Positions 35,270 through 43,894 of a stretch of DNA of 64,000 nt are shown piece by piece. How positions within the stretch are numbered: position 1 is the first letter of the stretch; the number at the start of each line of letters is the position of its first letter. Location of the stretch: assembly GCF_005747095.1 (NCBI RefSeq), contig NZ_SWLG01000007.1, positions 124,001 through 188,000 of the forward strand, given 5' to 3'. Below the pieces are notes generated by a model, which saw only the letters and a program-made list of their open reading frames with translations, was not told the DNA's origin and did no database searches. This stretch comes from Exobacillus caeni. GTDB taxonomy: Bacteria > Bacillota > Bacilli > Bacillales > Guptibacillaceae. Made by a program: the position numbers and the translations under genes.

Positions 35270-35443
35270 TTATTGGTCTTCAGATTTTTTATTAGAGAAA
35301 TAAGCTACTGAAAAGTGCCCTACCAATCCGCCGATCAACAAAGCAACTAACAACCCAAAATCAAACTTGCCAAAGAAAACACTAGAAAGAATACCTCCGA
35401 CCGCCAGGCCAAGGATTGTTCCAAATAAAAGATTTATCTTCAT
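35270..35443 (-). CDS. Small Gly-rich membrane protein (57 aa)
   Basis: From the ATG at 35443 (after TGGAGG), 57 residues with two helices rich in Gly (FGTILGLAVGGIL and VALLIGGLVGHF), a glycine-zipper-like pattern. The longer frame to 35476 reads through the ribosome site. It is upstream of the 147-aa membrane protein gene. Function unknown. Confidence 0.65.
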   Translation of the reverse strand: MKINLLFGTILGLAVGGILSSVFFGKFDFGLLVALLIGGLVGHFSVAYFSNKKSEDQ

Positions 35444-35631
35444 AAAAACCTCCATTTTTTCCAGAATATTCTTCAATTTATCTTATCATTAATCTATAAG
35501 CAGGTGTTGTGAACAGTTAATCTCCACCTCTTTAATCGCTAGAAATGATGCTATCGCTGCCAATCCTTTACATATTTTTATATCTTCTGGGCATTTTAAC
35601 CAGTAGACCAAAAATTGGAGGCGGAAGTTTA

Positions 35632-36306
35632 ATGACCGATTCATCTCAAGCCTTTCAAAATATAGAGAAGCCCGGGGTGCTGTTTAATAAAAGTCCTATA
35701 CCGTTTAAAAAGAATCGAACGTTACAGATCATTATCGTTGTTCTAGTCATCTTATGGGGATTGACCGCCATTCGGCCCGCAGATTGGACGTTCTATCTAC
35801 TTGAAAATATTCCGGTGTTACTTTTCATCCTGTTGCTTGCTTTTTTATATAAAAGAATCTGGTTAAGTAATTTCTCATATCTGTCAATTTCACTGTTAGT
35901 CATTTTAAACGCTTATGGTGCGCATTACGATTATACAAATACACCGATAGATGGCTGGATTAGAAATTTATTTGGAGTCAAAGGAGAATATTATGATCAG
36001 ATCGTCCATTTCAGTTTTGGATTACTGATGGCCTTTCCGCTAAAGGAATTCTTAACGCGATTTATTAAGCTGCGCACCTTTTGGTTATATCTTTTTATCT
36101 TTTCGTTGCTGATGGCGATGAGTGCCACTTTCGAAATCACTGAAATGCTGGTTAATATAATAACCAATCCACATAATCCCGAAAAACATATGAGGCTCGA
36201 GCATGATCCCTTCAACACACATAAAGACATGACCATGGTTTTGGTCGGATCCCTGATTTCTATCATTATTATGATTGTCACTGGAGGGAGACGTAAGGGC
36301 AAGTGA
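35632..36306 (+). CDS. DUF2238 (YjdF-like) membrane protein
   Basis: About 224 residues with six membrane helices. Conserved DUF2238 blocks are seen: GAHYDYTNTPIDGWIRNLFG, YYDQIVHFSFGLLMAFP and the C-terminal DPFNTHKDMTMVLVG with Asp/His residues facing one side. No biochemical role is established. The ATG at 35632 follows GGAGG at 10 bases. A frame from 35545 would add another hydrophobic segment (LPILYIFLYLLGIL) without a site, and that extension is uncertain. Confidence 0.8.
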   Translation: MTDSSQAFQNIEKPGVLFNKSPIPFKKNRTLQIIIVVLVILWGLTAIRPADWTFYLLENIPVLLFILLLAFLYKRIWLSNFSYLSISLLVILNAYGAHYDYTNTPIDGWIRNLFGVKGEYYDQIVHFSFGLLMAFPLKEFLTRFIKLRTFWLYLFIFSLLMAMSATFEITEMLVNIITNPHNPEKHMRLEHDPFNTHKDMTMVLVGSLISIIIMIVTGGRRKGK

Positions 36307-36368
36307 AGAATGAAAAACAAAGAAGCGTCATGGTGAATTCAACGCAAACAGTTAGAAAATCGGCGTGC

Positions 36369-36491
36369 CATTCAGTCATAGAGCTCGGCTTTTGCGGTAA
36401 ATATTTTCAACTTCATTAGATTTACTTTCAACCTCTAATTCTCTCACACGAGGCAAAACAAAAAAGCGCGATCCAATGATGAAATCTACGC
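36369..36491 (+). repeat. 123-bp dispersed repeat, copy A
   Basis: Begins CATTCAGTCATAGAGCTCGG and ends GATGAAATCTACGC. Copy B at 40274-40396 has the same length with about 12 differences by hand count and no gap. Copy A lies in the convergent junction between the DUF2238 gene and the 5'-nucleotidase-like gene; its right end forms the terminator at 36462-36497. Confidence 0.9.
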
Positions 36492-36497
36492 GCTTTT
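36462..36497. terminator. Terminator formed by copy A of the 123-bp repeat
   Basis: AAAAGCGCG pairs with CGCGCTTTT around an 18-base loop. On the minus strand it ends in TTTTTTG, suiting the 5'-nucleotidase-like gene; it also works for the convergent plus transcript. Confidence 0.8.
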
Positions 36498-36579
36498 AAG
36501 TCTTTTCTTTTGTATTCCATTTGGTACCGAGCTTCCGGCAATAATTAAGTAGGTTAAACGCACTTATTATTAAATCCCG

Positions 36580-38094
36580 TTATTTGATTACAGTAATCCT
36601 TCCTTCTTTCTCAATATTGATTATTTCCAATCCTTTTGCATATTCTATCAATACCTCTGCGTCTGTCCGGGCATTTTCAGCACTCACGATCACGTCATTC
36701 TGATCGAACATAGAGTAACCATCTCCACCCTCAAACATATAACTAGGCATCGCGACAGTATAGATTTTCTGTTCCTCGATCGGCTGTCCATTGAAAAGGA
36801 CTTCAGTTATACGTTCTCCAACTGGTGCAGCCGGGTTATAAGAATAGGTTAAGCCAGAAACCTGAAGGAAGCCGCCTCCTAAGTTTTCTACTCTTGAAAC
36901 TCCATTTTCCAGTGCATGTATTATTGTTTGTCCATTTACATTGGCCAGAACTACTTTATTTTGGAAAGGAAGAATCGAATAAGCATCACGAAGCGTAAAA
37001 TCGCCTGCAGGAACACTTGCCCTGATACCGCCACCTAACATGAAGCCGATATCTGCGTCATAATGTTTCCGATAAGCATCCGCTACGAAGTTTCCTATGT
37101 TCGTTTCCTGGTACCTTGACTCATGGTTATCGCCGTATATTAGTGGTGTTTGAACTGTTGCTATCGTTTTTCCAAGCTCATCTTCTAGCTTGTTTTGATA
37201 GAAATCTGCAAATTCTTTCATTTCTTGATCTTCAATTACTGTATCGTCTACTTCTAAAACTGTTGGTTCAAGTGAAATATCTTTTCCTTTTTTGAATATA
37301 TCCAATCGAATAACGGAGCCAATGTTTCCTTCTGGAGCTAAAATGTAGCGGTCTCCATAGGGATAAATGAATGACTGTGCTTCCGCTTTTTCTTCAGTGA
37401 ACACTGCATCGATCTCTGGAATTGCATCGAGAAGTGCTTTGTCTTTTTCTAAAGGTTCCTGTGTCAGAGCAACGATCGCATCTACTTTCTTGTCATTTTG
37501 AAGAACTTCAACAGCCTTCCTTGCAGATGGAATGATAGACTGTTGCACAACGTTTCCATTTTGAGTTGTGGTATCCATATCATCCGTCAATCCAATAAAA
37601 CCTATCTTAATTCCTTTAAGATTATAGATCTTATAACGCGGAACATCTGCAAATGTATTTCCAGCTTGATCCGTGAGGTTAGAACTGATCCATTTAAAAT
37701 TAGATTTTGAGACTAAATCTCTTGTGACGTCAGTTCCAAAATCAAAATCATGTTGTCCAAAATTAGCGATATCGATATCCATCTTGTTAAATGCTTCTAC
37801 CATTGGATATCCTTTAAAAACTCCTCCAAATAAAGTTCCTCCTCCGAGGTCCCCACCAAAAGCAACAACCGTTTTTTTATTTTCCGCTCTTACCTGGTCG
37901 ATTACCGTTTTCAACCTGGCTACTCCTCCTCGGTCACCAAACCTGTTAACCACTGGGCTAATTTCATGAGCGTCATTAAAATACAATACAGTGGCTTTCC
38001 GCTCACCTTTTGCCGCATCGACACCTGTACCTGCCATAGTAAAGATTCCAAGCATCAGGGAAAATGCCAACAGCATAAAAATTATTTTCTTCAT
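36580..38094 (-). CDS. Exported 5'-nucleotidase-family protein with altered metal site
   Basis: A 504-residue protein: signal peptide (1-27), metallophosphatase domain (about 33-240) and 5'-nucleotidase C-terminal domain (about 325-490; GGGIRAS and FEGGDGYSMF kept). Asp41/His43 (FNDAHE) and Asp82 (GGDL) are present, but the usual GNHE(F)D is GQHDFD (Gln114), the usual LTH is ALTQ (Gln212), and the GHxH ligand pair is replaced by VFTEEK near 232-237. Activity may be lost or changed. The gene is convergent with DUF2238 and divergent from a complete metallophosphoesterase. Confidence 0.88.
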   Translation of the reverse strand: MKKIIFMLLAFSLMLGIFTMAGTGVDAAKGERKATVLYFNDAHEISPVVNRFGDRGGVARLKTVIDQVRAENKKTVVAFGGDLGGGTLFGGVFKGYPMVEAFNKMDIDIANFGQHDFDFGTDVTRDLVSKSNFKWISSNLTDQAGNTFADVPRYKIYNLKGIKIGFIGLTDDMDTTTQNGNVVQQSIIPSARKAVEVLQNDKKVDAIVALTQEPLEKDKALLDAIPEIDAVFTEEKAEAQSFIYPYGDRYILAPEGNIGSVIRLDIFKKGKDISLEPTVLEVDDTVIEDQEMKEFADFYQNKLEDELGKTIATVQTPLIYGDNHESRYQETNIGNFVADAYRKHYDADIGFMLGGGIRASVPAGDFTLRDAYSILPFQNKVVLANVNGQTIIHALENGVSRVENLGGGFLQVSGLTYSYNPAAPVGERITEVLFNGQPIEEQKIYTVAMPSYMFEGGDGYSMFDQNDVIVSAENARTDAEVLIEYAKGLEIINIEKEGRITVIK

Positions 38095-38454
38095 CTTATT
38101 TCCTCCTACAAATTTTTTATTTGATTCAAGCCAAAATGAAAAGGAGTAGAACAGACATCCTAGTATATACCTTTCTTCAAAACACTCATTTTGAACTCAA
38201 ATTAAATATTTTAATTTAGGTAACAGCACCTGTCACTCTCTATTAAAAAGGACGAGTTTTAATCTGTGATTAACCTTTTGATAGGATTTGGTAAACTTTC
38301 CTGAAACTTTTAACCTGTACCCTTTGGCCTAAACCGTTAAAATAATAAGGTTTTAGTTTACAAACATTTAAAAGCTCTTAATTATTCTGTTATAGACGTT
38401 TAACAATCTATTGCTAATTTAAAAAGTAGTAAACTTTGAAAGGAGATAAAAACA
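38095..38454. other. Divergent intergenic region with no clear element
   Basis: This 360-base AT-rich stretch separates two divergent exported phosphoesterase genes. Loose TTAAC-like hexamers occur, but no regularly spaced PhoP box, hairpin or ORF with a ribosome site was found. Confidence 0.5.
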
Positions 38455-40188
38455 ATGAGAGGGAAACCATTTTTATTATTTTTTTTGTTCTGCATCCTGA
38501 TTATCCCCATATCTGCAAATGCGTACACAGGTACTTTATTAGATCGGGATGGCGGAATCGGGAATTCTACTCATTATTTAGAAGAATCACCGAATATCTC
38601 ACTCGATCCGAAAATTAAAGAGATAATTGATCCTGTCTTTGCAAAGCCAGCAATAAAAGAAGCCGGAGAAACACTCGTGATCAAAGTAGACACAGGAGGC
38701 GAACTACCTGGCGGATGGAAGGCCAGCTTAACAAACATAGAAAATTCCCCCTTAAAAAACACATACGATCTACCGGTAAATCAAACGAAAGAAGGTACTT
38801 CATATTGGAAGGATAGCTCTTCTATATATGAGATAGTTGTCTCCATTCCAAAAGATATACCTGAACAGCTTTACGATCTTAATATTTCTTATACTTCCAA
38901 CGGAAAGCGAATTACAGACAAACAGCCCCATGCAGTAAAGGTTATAAAAAAATATAAGAAGAATTTCACCTTCATGCACCTGACAGACCTGCACGTTGGT
39001 TCTCCAAGAAATCTGAACAATCCAGAGAATACAGTGGAAGCCGGTTTTTGGAACCCTGACAAGTCCAAACGGTGGCTTTATCTGCAAAAAGCAATGCGAG
39101 AAGTTAACTTGCTTCAACCCGATTTTGTCGTCGTAACCGGTGACTTAATGTTTGGGCAGATGAATCCTCAAGAGTACATTTACGAGTATGAAGAGACCTA
39201 TAGAATGCTAAAGAAATTTAATGTGCCGATTTATCTTGTTCCAGGGAACCATGATTATTATGCCCAGGATGCCACTCTGGCTGACGGTGCGAAATACTGG
39301 GAGAAGTATTTTGGCCCTCAGTACTTCTCGTTTGATTACGGACCATATGCCCATATGATTGGTTATAACTCTTTTGATTGGCATAAGTTTGATCGAAGCG
39401 GGCATGGAACAGTTTCTGTACCGACCTGGGGCGGACAGGTTAGACAGCAGCAAATGGAGTGGATCAAAAAAGACTTGATTCAAAATGAAAAGACAAAAAT
39501 CCCATCACAGGTAACAGGGTTATTCTCCCACCATAATCCATTATGGAGAGACCGTGACATCTGGCCTGAGGCCGACTCGAATGTTCAACAGTATTGGAAG
39601 GAATATGACCTGCAGCATAACCCTCAAAGACTCGATACTTTATTGCTGGGTGAAAAGCTCGGTACCCAATATGACCAGCAATGGCACGGTGAAGGTGCAC
39701 ATGAACTGATCGATCTTATGGAACAGCATGGCGTTGATATTAGCCTTCACGGGCATACCCATATCGATAATATCTCAAAGCAGAATGGCATCCTGTACTC
39801 AACTACCGCTGCCATCGAGTTGACAGGAAAGCCATGGGTTGGATTTCGCTTGTTTGAAAAAGATCAGCAAGGCTTCAACTCTTACATTTACGAAGAACCA
39901 CATAATTCAATGCCAGTATATCAAGACGGAAACACTTCCACAGGCGTTATGTCACTTGAAAGCTACTATGAAAAACCTAACGATGGAACAGCAGCCTCTC
40001 AAAAAGCAACCGTTTATAATCGTTATAACAAAGCAATCACTGTTACACTGCCTTTTTATATGAAACCTGGTGATTACAAAACGAGCTCTGGTTCCATCGT
40101 AAACGAACTTGACAACAGTGATATGCACTACCTGGAGGTAAAAGTAACCATTCCTGCTAACAGTACGAGCTCAATTGAAGTAAATTAA
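38455..40188 (+). CDS. Secreted metallophosphoesterase
   Basis: A 577-residue exported protein: signal peptide (1-23), a beta-rich N-terminal domain (about 30-165), then a calcineurin-like phosphoesterase domain with all motifs: TDLHVG (about 177-182), VTGDLMF, VPGNHDYY, FSHHNPLW and SLHGHTHIDN. A C-terminal beta domain ends at Asn577. Such enzymes remove phosphate from extracellular esters. The RBS AAAGGAG is near the ATG. It is divergent from the 5'-nucleotidase-like gene, and the two are enclosed by the 123-bp repeats. Confidence 0.92.
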   Translation: MRGKPFLLFFLFCILIIPISANAYTGTLLDRDGGIGNSTHYLEESPNISLDPKIKEIIDPVFAKPAIKEAGETLVIKVDTGGELPGGWKASLTNIENSPLKNTYDLPVNQTKEGTSYWKDSSSIYEIVVSIPKDIPEQLYDLNISYTSNGKRITDKQPHAVKVIKKYKKNFTFMHLTDLHVGSPRNLNNPENTVEAGFWNPDKSKRWLYLQKAMREVNLLQPDFVVVTGDLMFGQMNPQEYIYEYEETYRMLKKFNVPIYLVPGNHDYYAQDATLADGAKYWEKYFGPQYFSFDYGPYAHMIGYNSFDWHKFDRSGHGTVSVPTWGGQVRQQQMEWIKKDLIQNEKTKIPSQVTGLFSHHNPLWRDRDIWPEADSNVQQYWKEYDLQHNPQRLDTLLLGEKLGTQYDQQWHGEGAHELIDLMEQHGVDISLHGHTHIDNISKQNGILYSTTAAIELTGKPWVGFRLFEKDQQGFNSYIYEEPHNSMPVYQDGNTSTGVMSLESYYEKPNDGTAASQKATVYNRYNKAITVTLPFYMKPGDYKTSSGSIVNELDNSDMHYLEVKVTIPANSTSSIEVN

Positions 40189-40202
40189 CAGAAAGATAGA
40201 AG

Positions 40203-40228
40203 AGCGGCGTTAATGACGCCGCTTTTTC
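40203..40228 (+). terminator. Terminator after metallophosphoesterase gene
   Basis: AGCGGCGT pairs with ACGCCGCT over a 5-base loop, followed by TTTTC. Confidence 0.9.
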
Positions 40229-40273
40229 ATTTATTAAGCAAAATAATTCAATAACTACTTATCTATTGCCTAA

Positions 40274-40396
40274 CATTCAGTCATAGAGCTCGGCCTTTGC
40301 GGTAAATATTTTCAACTTCCCCTGGTATACTTTCAACCTCTAATCCTCATACACGAGGCAAAACAAAAAAGCGCGATCCCACGATGAAATCTACGC
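40274..40396 (+). repeat. 123-bp dispersed repeat, copy B
   Basis: Same span and orientation as copy A (36369-36491). It fills the convergent junction between the metallophosphoesterase and an 84-aa gene whose stop codon begins at the next base. The terminal hairpin seen in copy A is weaker here, because the CGCG of the right arm is lost. Confidence 0.9.
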
Positions 40397-40651
40397 TTAA
40401 ACAGTTCCTGCATCCTCTATATAAGTTTTCCTCTTCCGATATTCTCCAAGGGTGCCGAGTTCCTGGTTGAGAAGTAACTCCATCTGCTTCAAATCAGGCC
40501 TTGTAACAATCGGATCGTCCTCAGACCAGTTCACGATATAGACGAAATAATAGTCTCTTATCATTCGAAAAACGACAAGGGAGTTCGGGAACCGGTCAAA
40601 AACAGCCTTAATGTTATATCTTCTAGAATAGCCCCAATCAAGCAATTCCAC
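40397..40651 (-). CDS. Hypothetical protein (84 aa)
   Basis: An 84-residue soluble protein rich in aromatic residues in the middle (VVFRMIRDYYFVYIVNWSEDDP). The GTG start follows AAAGGGGG at good spacing. Its stop touches the 123-bp repeat, so the end of the gene may have been set by that element. No family recognised. Confidence 0.6.
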   Translation of the reverse strand: MELLDWGYSRRYNIKAVFDRFPNSLVVFRMIRDYYFVYIVNWSEDDPIVTRPDLKQMELLLNQELGTLGEYRKRKTYIEDAGTV

Positions 40652-40747
40652 CGTTCATCCCCCTTTGTTTCTTTTAACTCCCATTATAAAGAACCAAACG
40701 TTCGGAATCGTGTGTACTTTTTACTAAATCACATTGCCAGTGTGCTA

Positions 40748-42037
40748 TCAAACGCTTTTTGCGGATACAAGATCTTTTCTTCGGTATACGCTCAGGATGA
40801 TTCCAAAGATAATGCTGTTAAAGAGGACTGGCATCGTGCCATAGCTGATGAACGGCATCGATACTCCAATGATCGGAAAAAGTCCGATCGTCATTCCAAC
40901 ATTTACTGCAAGTTGAACCGTATAAAGGGAAATTCCGCCGATAATCAATATACGGCCGAACGGGTCCCTGACCTTTACCATCATGAACACCATTCTGACG
41001 ATTAGCAGCGAAAGGACGAAGACAAGTGCAATCGCAAACAACCAGCCTAAACGCTCAGTTAAACCTACAAAAACAAGATCCGTGAGTGTATTCGGTATAT
41101 AGGAAATCGCCTCGGACTTCCCGAACCATCCTGCACCAGACATCGACTCTTTTATCCGGAGGTATATGAAGCCTGCTCCCTTCGGATAGTTCTCAGGGTA
41201 CAAAAACCCCAGTATCCTATCCTTTTGTTCAATCCTTGTCGTATTCCATACTACCAATGCAAAAATAGTAAAAATACTGAATACAGTCCCTGTAAAGATA
41301 GCTGCCTTTTTCCTGGTGAAATGGCTGCCCCATAACATCGCCATCACCATGATGAGATAGATTCCTACCACAGGCAGATTACTTAACCTGAGGAGCAAAA
41401 ACAATGAAACGGCAAACAAAGGAGCTAACATCCATATTTTCAACCGCTCATTTCTAAAAAAGGTCGCCCACGCAAGGAAAAAGAATGGAATCACTATCAT
41501 ATTGCTGGCTGTAAAAGGCCCTAACATCAAGTATGGTACACCGTTTACAGGTATCCCGGTAGACTGAAAAATAAAAATCAAACATATTCCTGCTGCATAG
41601 AAAAGCCATCCTAAATTTTTCAGCTTACGATAATCAACGAACATGAGCCCGACCACCACAGCCATACCTGCCAGAACGGAAAAACTTTTGATAAAGGAAA
41701 CATGCCTGATGTCCATGTATCCAAGTGGAGAATCGCCAAGATATAAAACGAAGATCGGCAGGAATCCCAGTCCCATCACCGTCACTAAGAGGGCAACTAG
41801 ATACCAGTCAACCCCCGGTCGGTGCAGCTTATTAAACTGCTGTCCCAACGAAATCGGGTTCCCCATCTGCTTAACCGCTTTTTCTTCTGCATCCTCTTCT
41901 GAATATCCCTGTTTCACGTAATCTTTTTTTGCTTCATTCAAATGGTAGACAAGCTCGGAAGAAACAAACTTCTTCGCTTCTCTTGATTTAATCTGGGATA
42001 TAACCTCATCAACGAAAGAACACTTTTTGTCACTCAT
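40748..42037 (-). CDS. SEDS (FtsW/RodA/SpoVE) protein with N-terminal HAAS-like domain
   Basis: A 429-residue protein. Residues 1-70 are soluble and helical (EVISQIKSREAKKFVSSEL, GYSEEDAEEKAVKQMGNP), like the HAAS/permease-prefix domain. Ten membrane helices follow with SEDS motifs: GAGWFGKSE and IPNTLTDLVFVGLTERLG, whose Asp matches the catalytic Asp of RodA/FtsW glycosyltransferases, and a final ISYGTMPVL. It would polymerise lipid II. It is third in an operon with an ECF sigma and a PadR-like protein, starting seven bases after the latter. No paired class B PBP gene is nearby. Confidence 0.88.
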   Translation of the reverse strand: MSDKKCSFVDEVISQIKSREAKKFVSSELVYHLNEAKKDYVKQGYSEEDAEEKAVKQMGNPISLGQQFNKLHRPGVDWYLVALLVTVMGLGFLPIFVLYLGDSPLGYMDIRHVSFIKSFSVLAGMAVVVGLMFVDYRKLKNLGWLFYAAGICLIFIFQSTGIPVNGVPYLMLGPFTASNMIVIPFFFLAWATFFRNERLKIWMLAPLFAVSLFLLLRLSNLPVVGIYLIMVMAMLWGSHFTRKKAAIFTGTVFSIFTIFALVVWNTTRIEQKDRILGFLYPENYPKGAGFIYLRIKESMSGAGWFGKSEAISYIPNTLTDLVFVGLTERLGWLFAIALVFVLSLLIVRMVFMMVKVRDPFGRILIIGGISLYTVQLAVNVGMTIGLFPIIGVSMPFISYGTMPVLFNSIIFGIILSVYRRKDLVSAKSV

Positions 42038-42044
42038 TTCCGCA

Positions 42045-42452
42045 TCATCCCTCCAACAATTCCTTCAGGACGAAACCTTTCCCGTCTTTCTTTTTCTCCG
42101 CCTTCTTCAACATTCTTCTCCCTTTATTGTTTAACAAGTAGACTTTTACGCTTTCGTCTTTCCAGATCGCTTTCAAGTATTCTTTCTGTTCAAGTTTATG
42201 AAGCAGTGAATAAAGAAACCCTTCATTTCCTTCGAACTTACGGATGCCTCGGCCCCGGAGAAGTTTGGATAGCTCGAATCCGGTTTTCTCACGGACCAGC
42301 AGCTGCATCACGGCCAAAAGTATATCCTCTTCGCTCTCTTCTCTTCTGATCTTCTCATTTATCGCCAGGCGGTGCTCGCCGGTGAATTCGAGCCCTTTAA
42401 AGGTATTTTCCTTCATCGATTTTTTTAGCTTCTTTAATCGCTCATCCATCAT
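42045..42452 (-). CDS. PadR-like winged-helix protein with anti-sigma-like N-terminus
   Basis: A 135-residue protein. The C-terminal two thirds read as a PadR-type winged helix (LAVMQLLVREKTGFELSKLL, FEGNEGFLYSLLHKLEQKEYL). The first 35 residues (RLKKLKKSMKENTFKGLEF, then TGEHRLAINEKI) closely match the N-terminus of the membrane anti-sigma factor at 15199-15891. It overlaps the sigma gene by 11 bases. I infer that it binds the sigma factor through this N-terminus, making a soluble anti-sigma or co-regulator. Classical PadR regulators lack such an extension. Confidence 0.75.
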   Translation of the reverse strand: MMDERLKKLKKSMKENTFKGLEFTGEHRLAINEKIRREESEEDILLAVMQLLVREKTGFELSKLLRGRGIRKFEGNEGFLYSLLHKLEQKEYLKAIWKDESVKVYLLNNKGRRMLKKAEKKKDGKGFVLKELLEG

Positions 42453-42990
42453 GTGATCCCTCCAGTCGCTCTTTTAACAGCTGTTTGGCACGGCGGAGCC
42501 TTGTTTTCACTGTGTTTTCTTTAACGCCTGTCACTTCAGCGATTTCTCTCAATGAAAGTTCTTCAAAATAAAACAGGTAGACTACCTCTCTATAGTCAAC
42601 CGAAAGCTCCATTACAGTCTCAGCAAGCTCTCTGTCTTCATCCCGTTGTACAACTGTCTGTTCAGGTGTCACCCGTTCCTGGACCACGATCTCCGTTTCT
42701 TCATCTTTTGCAAGCTGCACATTCCGGTAATACCAGCTTTTCAAATAGTCTTTTGTATGATTGATGGCGATCCGCCAGAGCCATGTACGAATTTTCGCAT
42801 TCTGCTTGTATGTATGCAGCGATTTATAGCACTTGACGAAGATCTCCTGAGTCAGGTCTTCCGCTGTCGCTTTATTTTTCACATATGAAAAAACAAGCTG
42901 CAAAATATCCTGGCCGTAACTGCACATTAAGTCATCTATCAATGCTTCTTTCTCTGTCGTATTGCATGCTTCAGCAACAAAATCCTCCAT
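42442..42990 (-). CDS. ECF-type RNA polymerase sigma factor (module 3)
   Basis: A 182-residue sigma factor from the ATG at 42990 (after GAGGGGGAG); the longer frame to 43122 has no site. Region 2: TAEDLTQEIFVKCYKSL and IRTWLWRIAINHTKDYLKS. Region 4: LSVDYREVVYLFYFEELSLREIAEVTGV and ENTVKTRLRRAKQLL. It leads an operon with a PadR-like protein and a SEDS glycosyltransferase, so wall synthesis under stress is a likely output. It is similar in wording to the module 2 sigma factor. Confidence 0.92.
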   Translation of the reverse strand: MEDFVAEACNTTEKEALIDDLMCSYGQDILQLVFSYVKNKATAEDLTQEIFVKCYKSLHTYKQNAKIRTWLWRIAINHTKDYLKSWYYRNVQLAKDEETEIVVQERVTPEQTVVQRDEDRELAETVMELSVDYREVVYLFYFEELSLREIAEVTGVKENTVKTRLRRAKQLLKERLEGSHDG

Positions 42991-43154
42991 GTCACTCCCC
43001 CTCTCCCTTTTCTTTGACGACTCCCCGTATAAAGAAGTTTTTATTTTATTGAAAAAAAACAAAAAAAACGTGCCGGAGCTGTTTCCAGTTTGCACGCCTA
43101 AACTATGTATCTTGCTTTTCATTTTTTTAAAGCGAAAACCAGTTGGAAACTATC

Positions 43155-43349
43155 TTAAGAATTATGAATGAAAACAAACAGGGCAGCACTTATCATCAAT
43201 GCTAAGATCGAATAAAAAGTTCTTTTTCCAAGCTTGTTAACCAGTTTGGGATCCAGGTTATGACTTGAACCATATTTCGAACCGATCAAAAGTATATTAA
43301 TGATTGCTGCTGCGCAAACAAGTAAAAGTATAATTTGTACGACGATCAA
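43155..43349 (-). CDS. Small two-helix membrane protein (64 aa)
   Basis: Two membrane helices (about residues 3-22 and 46-62) joined by a basic loop (GSKYGSSHNLDPKLVNKLGKR). The TTG start lies six bases after AGGGTG. It stands alone between the sigma operon and an HhH-domain gene. No family recognised. Confidence 0.6.
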   Translation of the reverse strand: MIVVQIILLLVCAAAIINILLIGSKYGSSHNLDPKLVNKLGKRTFYSILALMISAALFVFIHNS

Positions 43350-43414
43350 CTATATCACCCTGTGTTTCACTATAGCATGAACAGATACCTTTTATCGAAT
43401 ATATAAAAATCGAG

Positions 43415-43894
43415 TCATTTCTTTTCATACCATGCAAGCTTCGGCCGTGTGTCCGGATACCCAAACTCAGTGCGGTACCTCTTTCTTTCATCCGTAAAGT
43501 GAAACCACTGTTTATCACTTTCAGGATGGCTTGCATGGTGAATCAGGCAGATGACCTGGTCTTCTACACACGGGTCAGTCCAGCATCCAAGCTTACGTTC
43601 TAACCGATGAACCAGCTCGGCCCAGTTTTGGTCTATTAATTCTTCCATACTGTAAAACTCCAGATAACGTACTACTTTATCAGCGAATTCATAACCGATC
43701 GATGGTACCTGTTGAAAGGATGCAAGACCAATCAAATATCTTGCACGCGCATTTGAAAACCCGGGGATTTTTGCTAAGTCATCTATCTCGAGCAAATGGA
43801 TATCGGCTAACTTTATTTTAGCATTTCTTAGTTTGTTTCTTTCCTCATCCGTTAAAGGAAGTTTTGGCGATTTCTTTCTTTTCATTTTGATCAT
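43415..43894 (-). CDS. Cdd1-like helix-hairpin-helix protein
   Basis: A 159-residue basic protein. Residues 35-55 read as a helix-hairpin-helix (EIDDLAKIPGFSNARARYLIG), and the C-terminal half (ELVHRLERKLGCWTDPCVEDQVICLIHHA, WFHFTDERKRYR) matches the 'pathogenicity locus' Cdd1 family. The HhH suggests nucleic-acid binding. The start may be the ATG at 43894 or 43885; both are close to GGGAGGGG. It overlaps the end of the DUF3267 gene by about 50 bases. Confidence 0.8.
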   Translation of the reverse strand: MIKMKRKKSPKLPLTDEERNKLRNAKIKLADIHLLEIDDLAKIPGFSNARARYLIGLASFQQVPSIGYEFADKVVRYLEFYSMEELIDQNWAELVHRLERKLGCWTDPCVEDQVICLIHHASHPESDKQWFHFTDERKRYRTEFGYPDTRPKLAWYEKK

